Source: CAYMND01 sp964465065
Lineage (GTDB): Bacteria; Acidobacteriota; Aminicenantia; UBA2199
Assembly: GCA_964465065.1 (NCBI GenBank)
Contig: CAYXHZ010000001.1
Span: 87,789 to 151,788, forward strand
DNA length: 64,000 nucleotides
Direction: 5' to 3'
Of the stretch, positions 40,966 through 49,879 are shown one piece after another. A program made the translations under genes and the position numbers. Numbering within the stretch: the first letter of the stretch is position 1; every line of letters starts with the position of its first letter. The notes beneath the pieces are model-generated. The model was not told the DNA's origin. It saw only the letters and a list, made by a program, of their open reading frames with translations, and searched no databases.

Positions 40966-43455
40966 ATGCCCAAAACGAACGCCACCTTCAGCGCCCTGAT
41001 CGACCGGCTGCTGAGCCACGAGCTCAGCGAGACCTGGACCCAGGCCATCGTGCGCCGCCTGCTCTACAGCCAGGCCAAGGATCAGTTTTCGGCAACGGAC
41101 CTGGACCATTACATGAGCGCCGCCTTCACACTGCGCGACCGGCTGATGAAGCAATGGCTGCGCACCCAGCAGGAGTACTACAAGCAGAAGGCCAAACGCA
41201 TCTACTACCTGTCGATGGAATTCCTGATGGGCCGGACCCTGGGCAACGCCCTGATCAACCTCGATCTGTACGAGGAATTCAAGGACAGTCTGGCCGAAAT
41301 CGGTCTGCGCCTGGAAAACCTGCGCGATCAGGAACCCGATGCCGCCCTGGGCAACGGCGGCCTGGGACGACTGGCCGCCTGCTTCCTGGACTCCATGGCC
41401 ACCCTGCGCCTGCCGGCCTACGGCTACGGCCTGCGCTACGAATTCGGCATGTTCCACCAATTGATCCAGAACGGTTTCCAGGTCGAAGCCCCCGACAACT
41501 GGCTGCGCTACGGCAATCCCTGGGAAATCGAAAGGGCCGAAGTCATCTACCCGGTCACCTTTTTCGGCCGCGTCAGTCAATACCGCGATTTCCAGGGCAA
41601 CCTGATCACCCGCTGGCAGGAGACCGACCTGATCATGGCCATGGCCTACGACACCCCCATCCCCGGTTACGACAACCTGACCGTCAACACCCTGCGCCTG
41701 TGGTCGTCCAAGGCCGCCCGCGAGCTCGACCTCGACGAGTTCAACCAGGGGGACTACCTGCGCGCCGTGCACAAGAAATCCGTGTCCGAAAACATCTCCA
41801 AGGTCCTCTACCCCAACGATCACACCAGTCAGGGACGGGAACTGCGGCTGATGCAGGAATACCTCTTCGTATCCGCCACCCTGCAGGACATCGTGCGCCG
41901 CTTCGAGAAAGAGACCAGCGATTACCTGACCTTCCCGGACAAGGTGGCCATCCAGCTCAACGACACCCATCCGGCCATCACCATCGCCGAACTGATGCGC
42001 ATCCTGGTCGACGTCAAGGGATTGTCCTGGGAAAAGGCCTGGGAAATCACCCAGGCCACCTGCGCCTACACCAACCACACGGTCATGCCCGAGGCGCTGG
42101 AGTGCTGGAACGTCGAACTGATGAACCACGTCCTGCCGCGTCACCTGCAGATCATCTACGAGATCAACCGCCGCTTTCTGGACCAGGTCTGGGTCAGCTG
42201 TCCCGGCGACCACGACCGGCAGCGCCGCATGTCGCTGATCGCCGAGGATGGCGAGAAACGGGTGCGCATGGCCAACCTGGCCATCGTCGGCAGCCATTCG
42301 GTCAACGGGGTGTCCGCCCTGCACTCCCAGATCCTTGGGGAACGGATATTTCGCGATTTCCACGAACTGGAACCACAGAAATTCAACAACAAGACCAACG
42401 GCATCACCCAGCGCCGCTGGCTCAAATTGTCGAATCCCCGCCTGTGCCTCCTGATCGAGAAACAGATCGGCAAGGCATACGCCACCGACCTGTACGCCCT
42501 CAAAAACCTGATCCCCCTGGCCCAGGACGAATCTTTCTGCGCGGAATGGGCCGAGGTCAAGCGGCTCAACAAGATCGCCTTCGCCGACTGGACCGCCCAT
42601 CATCTGCACCTGGTCGTCAACACCGACAGCCTGTTCGACTTCCAGGTCAAGCGCCTGCACGAATACAAACGGCAGCTGCTCAACGTATTGCACGTCATCT
42701 ACCGCTACCGCAGGCTGCGCGAAGGCCAGGCCGACAAGGTCCAGCCGCGCACCGTCTTCTTCGGCGGCAAAGCCGCCCCCGGCTACGGCACCGCCAAGCT
42801 GGTCATCAAACTGATCAACAGCGTCGCCAATCTGGTCAACCGCGACCCCAAGAGCCGCGATGCCCTGAGCGTCGTCTTTTTGCCCAACTACAGCGTTTCC
42901 ATGGCCCAGGAGATATTCCCGGCCGCCGAGCTGTCCCAGCAGATTTCCACCGCCGGCATGGAGGCCTCGGGCACAGGCAACATGAAGTTCGCCCTCAACG
43001 GCGCCCTGACCATCGGCACCCTGGACGGCGCCAACATCGAAATCCTCGAGGAAGTCGGCGAGGACAACATGTTCATCTTCGGCAAAACCGCCCGGGAAAT
43101 CGAAAACCTGCGCAACGACGGCTACAATTCCCGCCAGCTCCTGGCCAAGGACCCCGAATTGCAGGAAATCATCGACATGATCGCTCAGGGCACCTTCAAC
43201 CCCGACCAGCCCGAGCTGTTCAAGCCCCTGGTCGACATCCTGATCGACGGCAACGACCCGTTCTTCGTACTGGCCGATTTCCGCGACTACATCGAATGTC
43301 AGAACCGAGTCGACGAAAGCTACCGTCGCCCGCAGTTGTGGAACCGCATGTCGATCCTCAACGTTGCCAATATGGGCAAATTCTCCAGCGACCGCACCAT
43401 CGACGAGTACAACCGCGAAATCTGGAAGGCCCGTCCCATCTCATGGAGTGATTGA
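40966..43455 (+). CDS. glgP: Glycogen/alpha-glucan phosphorylase
   Basis: 829 residues, the normal length of the GT35 family. It releases glucose 1-phosphate from alpha-1,4-glucan. Motifs: YYLSMEFLMGRTLGNAL near residue 83, ALGNGGLGRLAACFLDS, GLRYEFGMF, LNDTHPAITIAELMR, TNGITQRRW, and the PLP-lysine site EASGTGNMKFALNGALTIGT near 666. The ATG at 40966 follows GGGAGA; the 26-residue in-frame upstream extension overlaps the promoter and is rejected. With glgC it gives a glycogen synthesis/breakdown pair. A small membrane protein gene follows 5 bases later. Confidence 0.97.
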   Translation: MPKTNATFSALIDRLLSHELSETWTQAIVRRLLYSQAKDQFSATDLDHYMSAAFTLRDRLMKQWLRTQQEYYKQKAKRIYYLSMEFLMGRTLGNALINLDLYEEFKDSLAEIGLRLENLRDQEPDAALGNGGLGRLAACFLDSMATLRLPAYGYGLRYEFGMFHQLIQNGFQVEAPDNWLRYGNPWEIERAEVIYPVTFFGRVSQYRDFQGNLITRWQETDLIMAMAYDTPIPGYDNLTVNTLRLWSSKAARELDLDEFNQGDYLRAVHKKSVSENISKVLYPNDHTSQGRELRLMQEYLFVSATLQDIVRRFEKETSDYLTFPDKVAIQLNDTHPAITIAELMRILVDVKGLSWEKAWEITQATCAYTNHTVMPEALECWNVELMNHVLPRHLQIIYEINRRFLDQVWVSCPGDHDRQRRMSLIAEDGEKRVRMANLAIVGSHSVNGVSALHSQILGERIFRDFHELEPQKFNNKTNGITQRRWLKLSNPRLCLLIEKQIGKAYATDLYALKNLIPLAQDESFCAEWAEVKRLNKIAFADWTAHHLHLVVNTDSLFDFQVKRLHEYKRQLLNVLHVIYRYRRLREGQADKVQPRTVFFGGKAAPGYGTAKLVIKLINSVANLVNRDPKSRDALSVVFLPNYSVSMAQEIFPAAELSQQISTAGMEASGTGNMKFALNGALTIGTLDGANIEILEEVGEDNMFIFGKTAREIENLRNDGYNSRQLLAKDPELQEIIDMIAQGTFNPDQPELFKPLVDILIDGNDPFFVLADFRDYIECQNRVDESYRRPQLWNRMSILNVANMGKFSSDRTIDEYNREIWKARPISWSD

Positions 43456-43460
43456 CCAAC

Positions 43461-44306
43461 ATGTCTGCACAAATTTCCCTTTCCCTGATTGTCCTGAGCG
43501 CCTGGGACATCTATCTGGCCCGTTTCTTTCTGCTCCTTTCCCTGGCCTACACCCTGGTCGTTCCAGCGCTCCTGCTGTCGATGCTTGCCCTGTCGTTGAA
43601 CCTGCAGCGCTCCGTTGCGATCCTGATCCCCCTCTTCGCGCTGCAGTTTCTGGCCCTGCTGCTGACCGGCCGCTGGTGCGCCCGTATCGATCGGGACATC
43701 CGCAGCGGCGATGGCACCGTCTACTCGTCCCTGCTGAGAAAAATCCCCAAAAGCAGTTGCTTTCATACCCCGACCAGCCCGCCAGCCAGCTGGCAGGTCA
43801 TTTCCGTTCTGATCAGCCTGACCGTTCCCGCCCTCGGCTTCACCCCGCTGGCGCGCTTCATTCCGCTGCTGTACACCCTGCTCACCCCCCTGCTGCCGCT
43901 GCTGGCCCTGATCGTCATCACCGCCCGGCGCCTGAATCGGGAAATCCCCGCCCAGCGCCAGGCCGTTCCGGCTTCGGGTAACGGGCAAGCCGCAGCTCCG
44001 GACATCCTCGGCAGCGACCGCACCCGGCCCATGACCGGCCTGGCGACGCCCGGGTCCACTATGGCCGACCAGACCGTAGCCGCCGCGGCCGACACCAACC
44101 CGGCCGGCTGGAAATGGACCGACAACAACCGTCAGGCCCTGATGATGGACATCCTGGCCGGACGTCTCAGCGCCGAAGAGGCCTGCGAACGCTTCAAGCT
44201 GCCGGCCGATGATTTGCAGGCCTGGCTGGACGATTTCATGCGTCAGAACCAGGCCCCGGCCGACGCCGGCCGGGAAGTCGACGACAAACGCGACAGCCCG
44301 GCCTGA
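43461..44306 (+). CDS. Membrane protein with C-terminal DUF1153-like helix-turn-helix
   Basis: 281 residues. Four hydrophobic segments occupy about residues 5-170, including AYTLVVPALLLSMLALSL, with a soluble loop between pairs. An Ala/Pro-rich linker follows, then a C-terminal stretch of about 45 residues, LMMDILAGRLSAEEACERFK plus LPADDLQAWLDDF. The spacing matches the DUF1153/transposase-like helix-turn-helix (leaf-sleeaCrrY-l-eef-W). The membrane half is not a family I recognise. The ATG at 43461 is chosen; a TTG at 43452 overlapping the glgP stop is possible. It lies 5 bases after glgP, so it is probably cotranscribed. Confidence 0.75.
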   Translation: MSAQISLSLIVLSAWDIYLARFFLLLSLAYTLVVPALLLSMLALSLNLQRSVAILIPLFALQFLALLLTGRWCARIDRDIRSGDGTVYSSLLRKIPKSSCFHTPTSPPASWQVISVLISLTVPALGFTPLARFIPLLYTLLTPLLPLLALIVITARRLNREIPAQRQAVPASGNGQAAAPDILGSDRTRPMTGLATPGSTMADQTVAAAADTNPAGWKWTDNNRQALMMDILAGRLSAEEACERFKLPADDLQAWLDDFMRQNQAPADAGREVDDKRDSPA

Positions 44307-44315
44307 CCGTTCCGT

Positions 44316-45974
44316 TCAATCCCGACGCCGGGCCGGCATGATCTGACCGTTCTGGTAGAGAGTCAGACTGATGGCGCGATTGTCGGTCCCCATGGCGAAT
44401 TCCAGTTGGGCATCGACCGCCTTGAGGAAGAAACGGAATTCGCTCTCGGCAAACAGCGGAAGCATCGCCTGGCCGGTGGCCTGGGCCATCAGCTGTCCGC
44501 CCTGTAGAGTTACGCTCAGATCGAAGCCGGGCTGCAGTTCGTAGACTCCGACGTAACGCTGCAGAATTTTGACATCCAACGCAATCTCGACCCGGTCCGG
44601 AGGCAAGGTTTTGTCCGTCCGGTAGGCCTTGTCCGTCATGCCTGTCCGGGGAACGACCATCACCCAGCTACCTTTTTCGTCCTGACCGAAGCGCAGCCGG
44701 TTAAAGGACTCCTCGAAGCGGAACTCGTCGCTTTTCACTGCGGTCAGTTTCAGGACCTTGGCACGGTTGCGACGCGATTCCAGCCTTCCGTCCCGCAAGC
44801 TGATCGCCCGCAGATCGTCCTTACCATGTTCGTACACGCCGCAGTAGCCGCGCAGCAACTCTTCGGGCAGACTGACCGGCCGGCCGGGCTGCAGCGGAAT
44901 GCCGGCGGCCATGAGCGCCAGCTTGAATGCCACCGTTTCCGGATCCTTGCCGGTGAAGTTCTGCAACAGAGCCACGTAGACGCCATCGGCGGGCAGGCTG
45001 ATGGCGTAACTCAGGAAACCGTTGATGCCGCCGCCATGTTCGACGGTCGGATGTCCGTCGTATTCGGACACCGTCCAACCGTACCCGTAACCGGTCGAGC
45101 GACCGTCGGCGAGCCGGAACGGAGTATGCGCTCTTTTGAGGCTTTGAGCTCCGATCAATTTTCCATTCAGCAGCGATTCGTGCCACAAAGCCAGGTCATC
45201 GACGCAGGACAGCAGAGCCCCGGCGGCGTGCGGCTGGGTCATGCTCAGGTACGGGGCGTGGATCAGGCCGTCCGGGCCAGCCTGATAGCCGCCGACACGA
45301 CGTGGAATCACTTTCTCGGTCAGGTCGTAGCCGGAGTGCTTCATTCCCAGAACCCGGAATATGCGCTGTTCGACGAAATCCTTGTAGGACATACCCGAGG
45401 CCTTCTCGATAACCGCCCCGAGCAGGATGTAGCCGGAATTGCTGTATTTCCAGTTCGAACCCGGTTCGAATTCCAGCGGCAGGTCCTTGAACAGGGCGAT
45501 GAGTTCATCGAGCTTCATGTCCTTGCGCCACAGGTTCAGCCACTCGGGCAGATCGGTATAGCTGCGGACCCCCGAGCTGTGGGTCAACAGATGCTCGATG
45601 CGGATCGGCTTGCCTTTTTGCGGGAAATCCGGCAGAAAGCGGCGGATATCGTCGGACAGCTTCAACTTGCCTTCCTCTTCCAAGAGAAGGATGGCCACGG
45701 CCGTGAACTGCTTGGTGATCGAGCCCAGCCGGAAGACCATGTCCGCCTGCAATGGCACGCCGAGCTCGAGATCGGCCATGCCGCAGGCTCCGCGAAACAG
45801 GGTCCTGCCGTTTTTTCGCACAATGACGGCCGCCCCGGGTTTGTCGGCCGGGTATTCAGCCTTCAGCAGGGCTTCAATCTGTCCGGACAGTGAATCGGCC
45901 CCGGCCGCACCCGGTGCAATGTCGCAGACAACCAATAGAGCTACCAGAAAAACCATGCCTTTAAATTTTTTCAT
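44316..45974 (-). CDS. Serine hydrolase, class C beta-lactamase / penicillin-binding-protein fold
   Basis: 552 residues. A signal peptide (FKGMVFLVALLVVCDIAP) is followed by the beta-lactamase fold with the nucleophile Ser in GSITKQF near residue 82, the Tyr in KYSNSGY near 175 and HGGGINGF near 315. The last 170 residues are a lipocalin-like beta domain common in such proteins. It is exported; it may be a D-aminopeptidase, esterase or peptidoglycan hydrolase, and there is nothing to indicate an antibiotic-resistance role. The ATG at 45974 follows GGAGG by 12 bases; the TTG 27 bases upstream has no ribosome site. Confidence 0.92.
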   Translation of the reverse strand: MKKFKGMVFLVALLVVCDIAPGAAGADSLSGQIEALLKAEYPADKPGAAVIVRKNGRTLFRGACGMADLELGVPLQADMVFRLGSITKQFTAVAILLLEEEGKLKLSDDIRRFLPDFPQKGKPIRIEHLLTHSSGVRSYTDLPEWLNLWRKDMKLDELIALFKDLPLEFEPGSNWKYSNSGYILLGAVIEKASGMSYKDFVEQRIFRVLGMKHSGYDLTEKVIPRRVGGYQAGPDGLIHAPYLSMTQPHAAGALLSCVDDLALWHESLLNGKLIGAQSLKRAHTPFRLADGRSTGYGYGWTVSEYDGHPTVEHGGGINGFLSYAISLPADGVYVALLQNFTGKDPETVAFKLALMAAGIPLQPGRPVSLPEELLRGYCGVYEHGKDDLRAISLRDGRLESRRNRAKVLKLTAVKSDEFRFEESFNRLRFGQDEKGSWVMVVPRTGMTDKAYRTDKTLPPDRVEIALDVKILQRYVGVYELQPGFDLSVTLQGGQLMAQATGQAMLPLFAESEFRFFLKAVDAQLEFAMGTDNRAISLTLYQNGQIMPARRRD

Positions 45975-46029
45975 GCGCGTCGAAACCCTCCTTGACTGCA
46001 AACTCGTATTGGTAACGATTCATGAACGG

Positions 46030-46536
46030 CTAGGCTTTCTTTGCTGGATAAGCCTGTCCGCTCAATCCCTTTTCGTAAATCAGCAGCGGCCGGCCGAAGA
46101 AGTCGGCCTGCTGTTCCAAGCGGTAACCGGCTCGTTCGTAGAATCTCCGGGCGCGCAGGTTGTCGGCAAAGACATCCAGCCAGATGCGCTTGCAACCCTG
46201 CCGGACGTACAGCGCCTCCAGGGCGGCCAGAGCGGACCGGCCGTAACCCCGGCCTTTGGGGCCGATGACCATGCGTCTCAGGCCCAGGCCGTCCGGCTCC
46301 AGGATCAGGATCATGAATCCGACCGCTTGACCGTCCGGAACCGAGCTGACCGTCAGATAACGCTGCCCGGGCCTGGCCAGGTCGGCCCGGTGCTGCTGCA
46401 GGGAAGCGGGCAGAATGAACGGAGCGGTGTCGGGATCCCGTTCCAGCTCGACGAAGCATTCCAGCTCGCACTCGCTGGAATCGCGCAGAAACACCGGGGG
46501 GACCGGTCGGTCTGCGCAGGCGGCGTCGTTCTTCAA
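46030..46536 (-). CDS. GNAT-family N-acetyltransferase
   Basis: 168 residues. A single GNAT domain with the acetyl-CoA pyrophosphate loop RRMVIGPKGRGYGRSAL near residue 88 and the C-terminal motif NLRARRFYERAGYRLE. The resemblance is to RimJ/RimL-like proteins; the acceptor is unknown. The start overlaps the exonuclease III stop as ATGA, so it is translated from the same message. Confidence 0.9.
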   Translation of the reverse strand: MKNDAACADRPVPPVFLRDSSECELECFVELERDPDTAPFILPASLQQHRADLARPGQRYLTVSSVPDGQAVGFMILILEPDGLGLRRMVIGPKGRGYGRSALAALEALYVRQGCKRIWLDVFADNLRARRFYERAGYRLEQQADFFGRPLLIYEKGLSGQAYPAKKA

Positions 46537-47291
46537 TCCAGCTCCAGCTCCACCGGACAGTGATCGCTGCCCATGATGCCGTCATGGATGCGTACATCCC
46601 TGACCCGGGGCTCCAGTTGCCGGGAAACGACAAAGTAGTCGATCCGCCAGCCGACATTCTTCTGGCGGGCCTGCATGCGGAACGACCACCACGTATAGGC
46701 CACCCGGTCGGGATAACGGTGCCGGAAGATGTCGATGAAGCCGGCATCCAGAAGCTCGCCGAACTTGCTGCGCTCCTGTATGGAATAGCCGGGGTTCTGC
46801 TCGTTGGCCTTGGGATGGCGCAGGTCGATGGGCTGGTGGGCGACGTTGAGGTCGCCGCAGAGGACGACCGGTTTTTCCCGCTGCAATTGCAGCAGGAACT
46901 CCTTGAGGGCGTCGTTGAACTGCAGGCGCGGACCGAGCCGGGCCAGTTCAGGTTGGGCGTTGGGCACGTAGCAGTCGACCAGGAAAAAATCAGCGAATTC
47001 GGCGGTCAGAGTGCGTCCCTCGCCGTCCAGTTCGTCGTGGCCGATGCCCTGGCGGAGCGAGAGCGGCTCCTGGCGAGTGAAGATGGCCACACCGCTGTAG
47101 CCCTTTTTCCGGGCCGAATGAAAATGACTCTGATAGCCGCTGACATGGATGGCTTCCGGCGGCAGCTGCTCGAGTTGGGCCTTGGTTTCCTGCAGGCAGA
47201 GGATGTCCGGCTGCAGTGCCCAGACGGCATCCATTGCGTTCTTGTTCAGCACCGCCCGCAGGCCGTTGACGTTCCAGGAGATGATTTTCAT
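46533..47291 (-). CDS. xth: Exodeoxyribonuclease III (AP endonuclease)
   Basis: 252 residues, EEP family. It cuts at abasic sites and trims 3' ends in base-excision repair. Motifs in order: ISWNVNGLRA, CLQETKAQ, the metal site LCGDLNVAH, TWWSFR, WRIDYFVVS and SDHCPVELEL at the C-terminus with the catalytic His. The ATG at 47291 directly begins the fold and has AGAGG upstream; the longer upstream frame is rejected. Its stop overlaps the acetyltransferase start. Confidence 0.96.
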   Translation of the reverse strand: MKIISWNVNGLRAVLNKNAMDAVWALQPDILCLQETKAQLEQLPPEAIHVSGYQSHFHSARKKGYSGVAIFTRQEPLSLRQGIGHDELDGEGRTLTAEFADFFLVDCYVPNAQPELARLGPRLQFNDALKEFLLQLQREKPVVLCGDLNVAHQPIDLRHPKANEQNPGYSIQERSKFGELLDAGFIDIFRHRYPDRVAYTWWSFRMQARQKNVGWRIDYFVVSRQLEPRVRDVRIHDGIMGSDHCPVELELD

Positions 47292-47371
47292 GTTGCCTCT
47301 GCTTGTCAGAGTAGTATACAACAAAACCGCAACGATTGCCGGAAGAGGGGCGGCGCCGTCTCCGCCCCGAT

Positions 47372-48760
47372 TCAAGCCTTTCGCGGGGCCAGTTTATCCA
47401 GCAGCTTTTGGTAAGGACGCACCATATTGCCGATCATGTCCCGCTGCACCGCCTTGCGGATCGGCGGCAGTTTGAGCAGCGGACCGGCCAGCCAGACCAG
47501 CAGGCGTGTCTTCCAGTTTCGTGTCGGGAAATCGTAGTAGCCGTTCTTCTTGTAGTACCGGTGATCCATGGCGAAGAACAGGCGCATGCCGCCAAAAATC
47601 TCGTCCCGGAATATTTTTTTCCCGGCCAGTCCGGTGAAGCGCGCCGGCGGAATTTTTTTGTCGTCGAAGGTCCGGACAGCCTCACTGGCCAGGCCGGCCA
47701 ACTGGCTGCGGCACCTTTCCAGCCCCTGCTCGTCGGATGCGATACCGATCGGCAGGCAGGCCGACATCTGATCCATACCCTGAATCATCTCCAGGATCTG
47801 CGGGTTGGCCGACAACGGACCGGCCACCAGCCAGCCCAGCTTGCGCCCCTTGAGGAAGGGCACGTGATTGTGACAGAAGCTGCGGTCCCAGAACTGTTTG
47901 AGCCGCCAGGAGAACAGCCGGTTTTTGATATCGACGGCGTAGACGACCGTGGCGGCGGACAGCACTTCCTCGTCGAGCAGCCGGCGGTAGCCGTCGAGTC
48001 CGTCCTGAAGACAACAGTTTTTCAGGCCGCAGCGACAGCAGCCCAGGCAGCCCTGTCTGACGTCGGCCCGGGCCAGATCGTAAATAACCGCCCGGTCACC
48101 CAGCAGGCCGGCCAGGGCGGCCGCCATTCTCTTCAGGTTGCCGTTTTCCGAAAGGTCGCCGACAATGGCCACCTTGCCCGCCTGCTTGTCAGGCAGGGCC
48201 AGCGACAACGGGAAGTCGCTGAGCGCCGGCACGTCATTTTCCGGGTAAAACTCGTTGAAACTGGCCAAACCTTCCATGTCCAGGCGTTTCCATTCCTGCC
48301 AGTTGGCCAGCAGGCGTTCCCGTTCTCCGGGATGGTTGAGGTCATCCATCTTGGCCGAATAGGCGCCGACCAGACGCAGGCCGAGATCATGACAGACGGC
48401 CCGCAGGGTGGCCAAGGCGGTGTGGTCGTAAAAATGGATGGAGGTCGTCAGCACGGCGCTGGCCTTGCCGAACACGGCTGTCCTGAACTCCGGCCGGTAC
48501 AGGATATCGATGAAGCGTTTGAACTGACTGGCGACACTCATGTAGTAGACCGGAAAAGACCAGACGATCAGGTCGGCCCGGGATAACTGCTCCAGCAGCG
48601 CCGCACGCCGGGCCGGATCGCTTTCCAGGCTCCGGACGTCGCGGGCGCCGTGGCAAAACTGCCAGTCATGACCCGGATCGTTCAATTCGATATACTTGCA
48701 ATAGTGCAGGGTGACGCTCAATTCCCCTTTCGGACTGCCGTTCAGGACCACGATATTCAT
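47372..48760 (-). CDS. Double flavodoxin-fold NAD(P)H-dependent oxidoreductase
   Basis: 462 residues, two flavodoxin-like domains in tandem. The first has the FMN loop VVLNGSPKG at the N-terminus and VWSFPVYYMSVASQFKRFID. The second begins near residue 197 (KVAIVGDLSENGNLKRM) and contains a Cys cluster CLGCCRCGLKNCC near residue 240 before a long reductase-like tail. Each half alone resembles the NADPH-dependent FMN reductase family; the fusion is unusual to me. It starts in an ATGA overlap with tetR, which probably controls it. Substrate unknown. Confidence 0.85.
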   Translation of the reverse strand: MNIVVLNGSPKGELSVTLHYCKYIELNDPGHDWQFCHGARDVRSLESDPARRAALLEQLSRADLIVWSFPVYYMSVASQFKRFIDILYRPEFRTAVFGKASAVLTTSIHFYDHTALATLRAVCHDLGLRLVGAYSAKMDDLNHPGERERLLANWQEWKRLDMEGLASFNEFYPENDVPALSDFPLSLALPDKQAGKVAIVGDLSENGNLKRMAAALAGLLGDRAVIYDLARADVRQGCLGCCRCGLKNCCLQDGLDGYRRLLDEEVLSAATVVYAVDIKNRLFSWRLKQFWDRSFCHNHVPFLKGRKLGWLVAGPLSANPQILEMIQGMDQMSACLPIGIASDEQGLERCRSQLAGLASEAVRTFDDKKIPPARFTGLAGKKIFRDEIFGGMRLFFAMDHRYYKKNGYYDFPTRNWKTRLLVWLAGPLLKLPPIRKAVQRDMIGNMVRPYQKLLDKLAPRKA

Positions 48761-49422
48761 GTTGCTTCTCCTTGACAACAGGGCGCGGCGGCGAAGGCCG
48801 CGCCCAGATTCTTCAGACAATAAGCCGCAAACTCCCGCGACGACAGACCGTGAATCGTTTCGAAGCGGCCGCCGCTGCGTCCCACCGTCTGCAGCATGCC
48901 GGTGGTGACACTGACCACGTACAGGGTGGCCAGATGGGGATCGACATCGGCCCGGACCGAGCCGTCGGCGATACCCGCCCGGAAAATATCGGCGATGAAG
49001 CGGTGCATCTCCATACCTTTAGCGACGATTTCGCCGATCAGGGCTTTTTCCGCCTCGCCCTGCAGCGTGAACAGCTCGGCGGGCATAGTCAGCAGCGAAA
49101 AGGAGTCCGGCTCCTCGAAAAAATAGCGCACAAAGCGCTCGCCGATGAAATAGATCCGCGCCATACCGTTGCCGGGCCGGGCGGCCGCCGCTTCGAAATA
49201 GCCGTTAAGGCGATGCTGCTCGGCCAGCAGCAGCGTCAGCAGCAGCTGCTCCCTGGAGGAAAAGTAGCGGTACAGAGTGCGCTTGGTGTACTCGGCCTCG
49301 GCGGCGATATCCTCCATGCGCGTACCCGCCAGGCCCTTGCGGGCAAAGATCCGCCTGGCCGCCGCCAGGATGTCCTCGCGCCGCAGACCGACGCTCTGCT
49401 GTAAACGTTCCTTGCTGCCCAT
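48757..49422 (-). CDS. TetR/AcrR-family transcriptional regulator
   Basis: 221 residues. The N-terminal helix-turn-helix is complete: ILAAARRIFARKGLAGTRME followed by DIAAEAEYTKRTLYRYF. The all-helical C-terminal ligand domain is not specific to a known subfamily. GAGGTG precedes the ATG at 49422. It is the first gene of a minus-strand unit and is translationally coupled (ATGA) to the double flavodoxin-fold reductase, suggesting ligand-controlled repression of its own operon. Confidence 0.93.
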   Translation of the reverse strand: MGSKERLQQSVGLRREDILAAARRIFARKGLAGTRMEDIAAEAEYTKRTLYRYFSSREQLLLTLLLAEQHRLNGYFEAAAARPGNGMARIYFIGERFVRYFFEEPDSFSLLTMPAELFTLQGEAEKALIGEIVAKGMEMHRFIADIFRAGIADGSVRADVDPHLATLYVVSVTTGMLQTVGRSGGRFETIHGLSSREFAAYCLKNLGAAFAAAPCCQGEAT

Positions 49423-49452
49423 GTCACCTCAGGTTTTATTAATTACACCCTT

Positions 49453-49481
49453 GGTATACTACACTGCACAATGAACGTCAA
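49453..49481 (-). promoter_or_regulatory. Promoter of the tetR operon
   Basis: Minus-strand TTGACG (49476-49481) and TATACC (49453-49458), 17-base spacer. It ends 31 bases before the tetR start. No convincing palindromic operator was found nearby. Confidence 0.55.
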
Positions 49482-49606
49482 TACCCCCTCAACCGATTCT
49501 GATCAGCTTGTTTGTCATCCTTGCCATCCGTCTCATACCGCGCATCCATCCGATCAACCCCAAGAAAAATTATTTTTTTGTTGATTACTCTTGACTTGTG
49601 TATTAC

Positions 49607-49615
49607 TGTTATAGT
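49607..49615 (+). promoter_or_regulatory. Extended -10 promoter for the small-protein gene
   Basis: TG at 49607-49608 plus TATAGT at 49610-49615. A TTGACT at 49591-49596 is only 13 bases away, too close for a normal -35. It lies 30 bases before a strongly marked start. Confidence 0.4.
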
Positions 49616-49644
49616 ACACTGATTTTGTTCCCCCAGGAGGAAAC

Positions 49645-49797
49645 ATGACCAGAGTATGGATTCTGCTGTTGCTGCTCATCAGCCTGATCCTGCTCCTGTG
49701 CCTTCTGTTGCTGCGTCCGCTGCCGCGATCTTTCCACAGCGAGTTGACGGGTAGTTACGACCCCGGGATCGCCTACCCGGGAATCTACATCCAATGA
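49645..49797 (+). CDS. Small hydrophobic protein, 50 aa
   Basis: An ATG at 49645 sits 4 bases after a perfect AGGAGG (49635-49640). The product opens MTRVWILLLLLISLILLLCL, a Leu-rich membrane helix with a Cys near residue 19, then about 27 soluble residues ending AYPGIYIQ. It may be a membrane peptide or, less likely, a signal-peptide-bearing secreted peptide. No family is recognised. It lies 82 bases upstream of the beta-propeller gene on the same strand and may share its transcript. Confidence 0.65.
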   Translation: MTRVWILLLLLISLILLLCLLLLRPLPRSFHSELTGSYDPGIAYPGIYIQ

Positions 49798-49879
49798 ACG
49801 CTATATTATCGAAACGCAAATCTGAAAAGAAGGCTAACGCCCAAGAATGCAATATAATAAACCGATGGAGGCAAAAACC

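Noticed and set aside
40794..43451. An 885-codon frame overlapping glgP in another plus-strand frame
   Set aside because: An Arg/Pro/His-rich out-of-frame reading of a conserved enzyme.
44316..45974. An antibiotic-resistance beta-lactamase
   Set aside because: The fold and catalytic motifs are shared by many esterases and peptidases; the extra C-terminal domain and lack of resistance context argue against that label.
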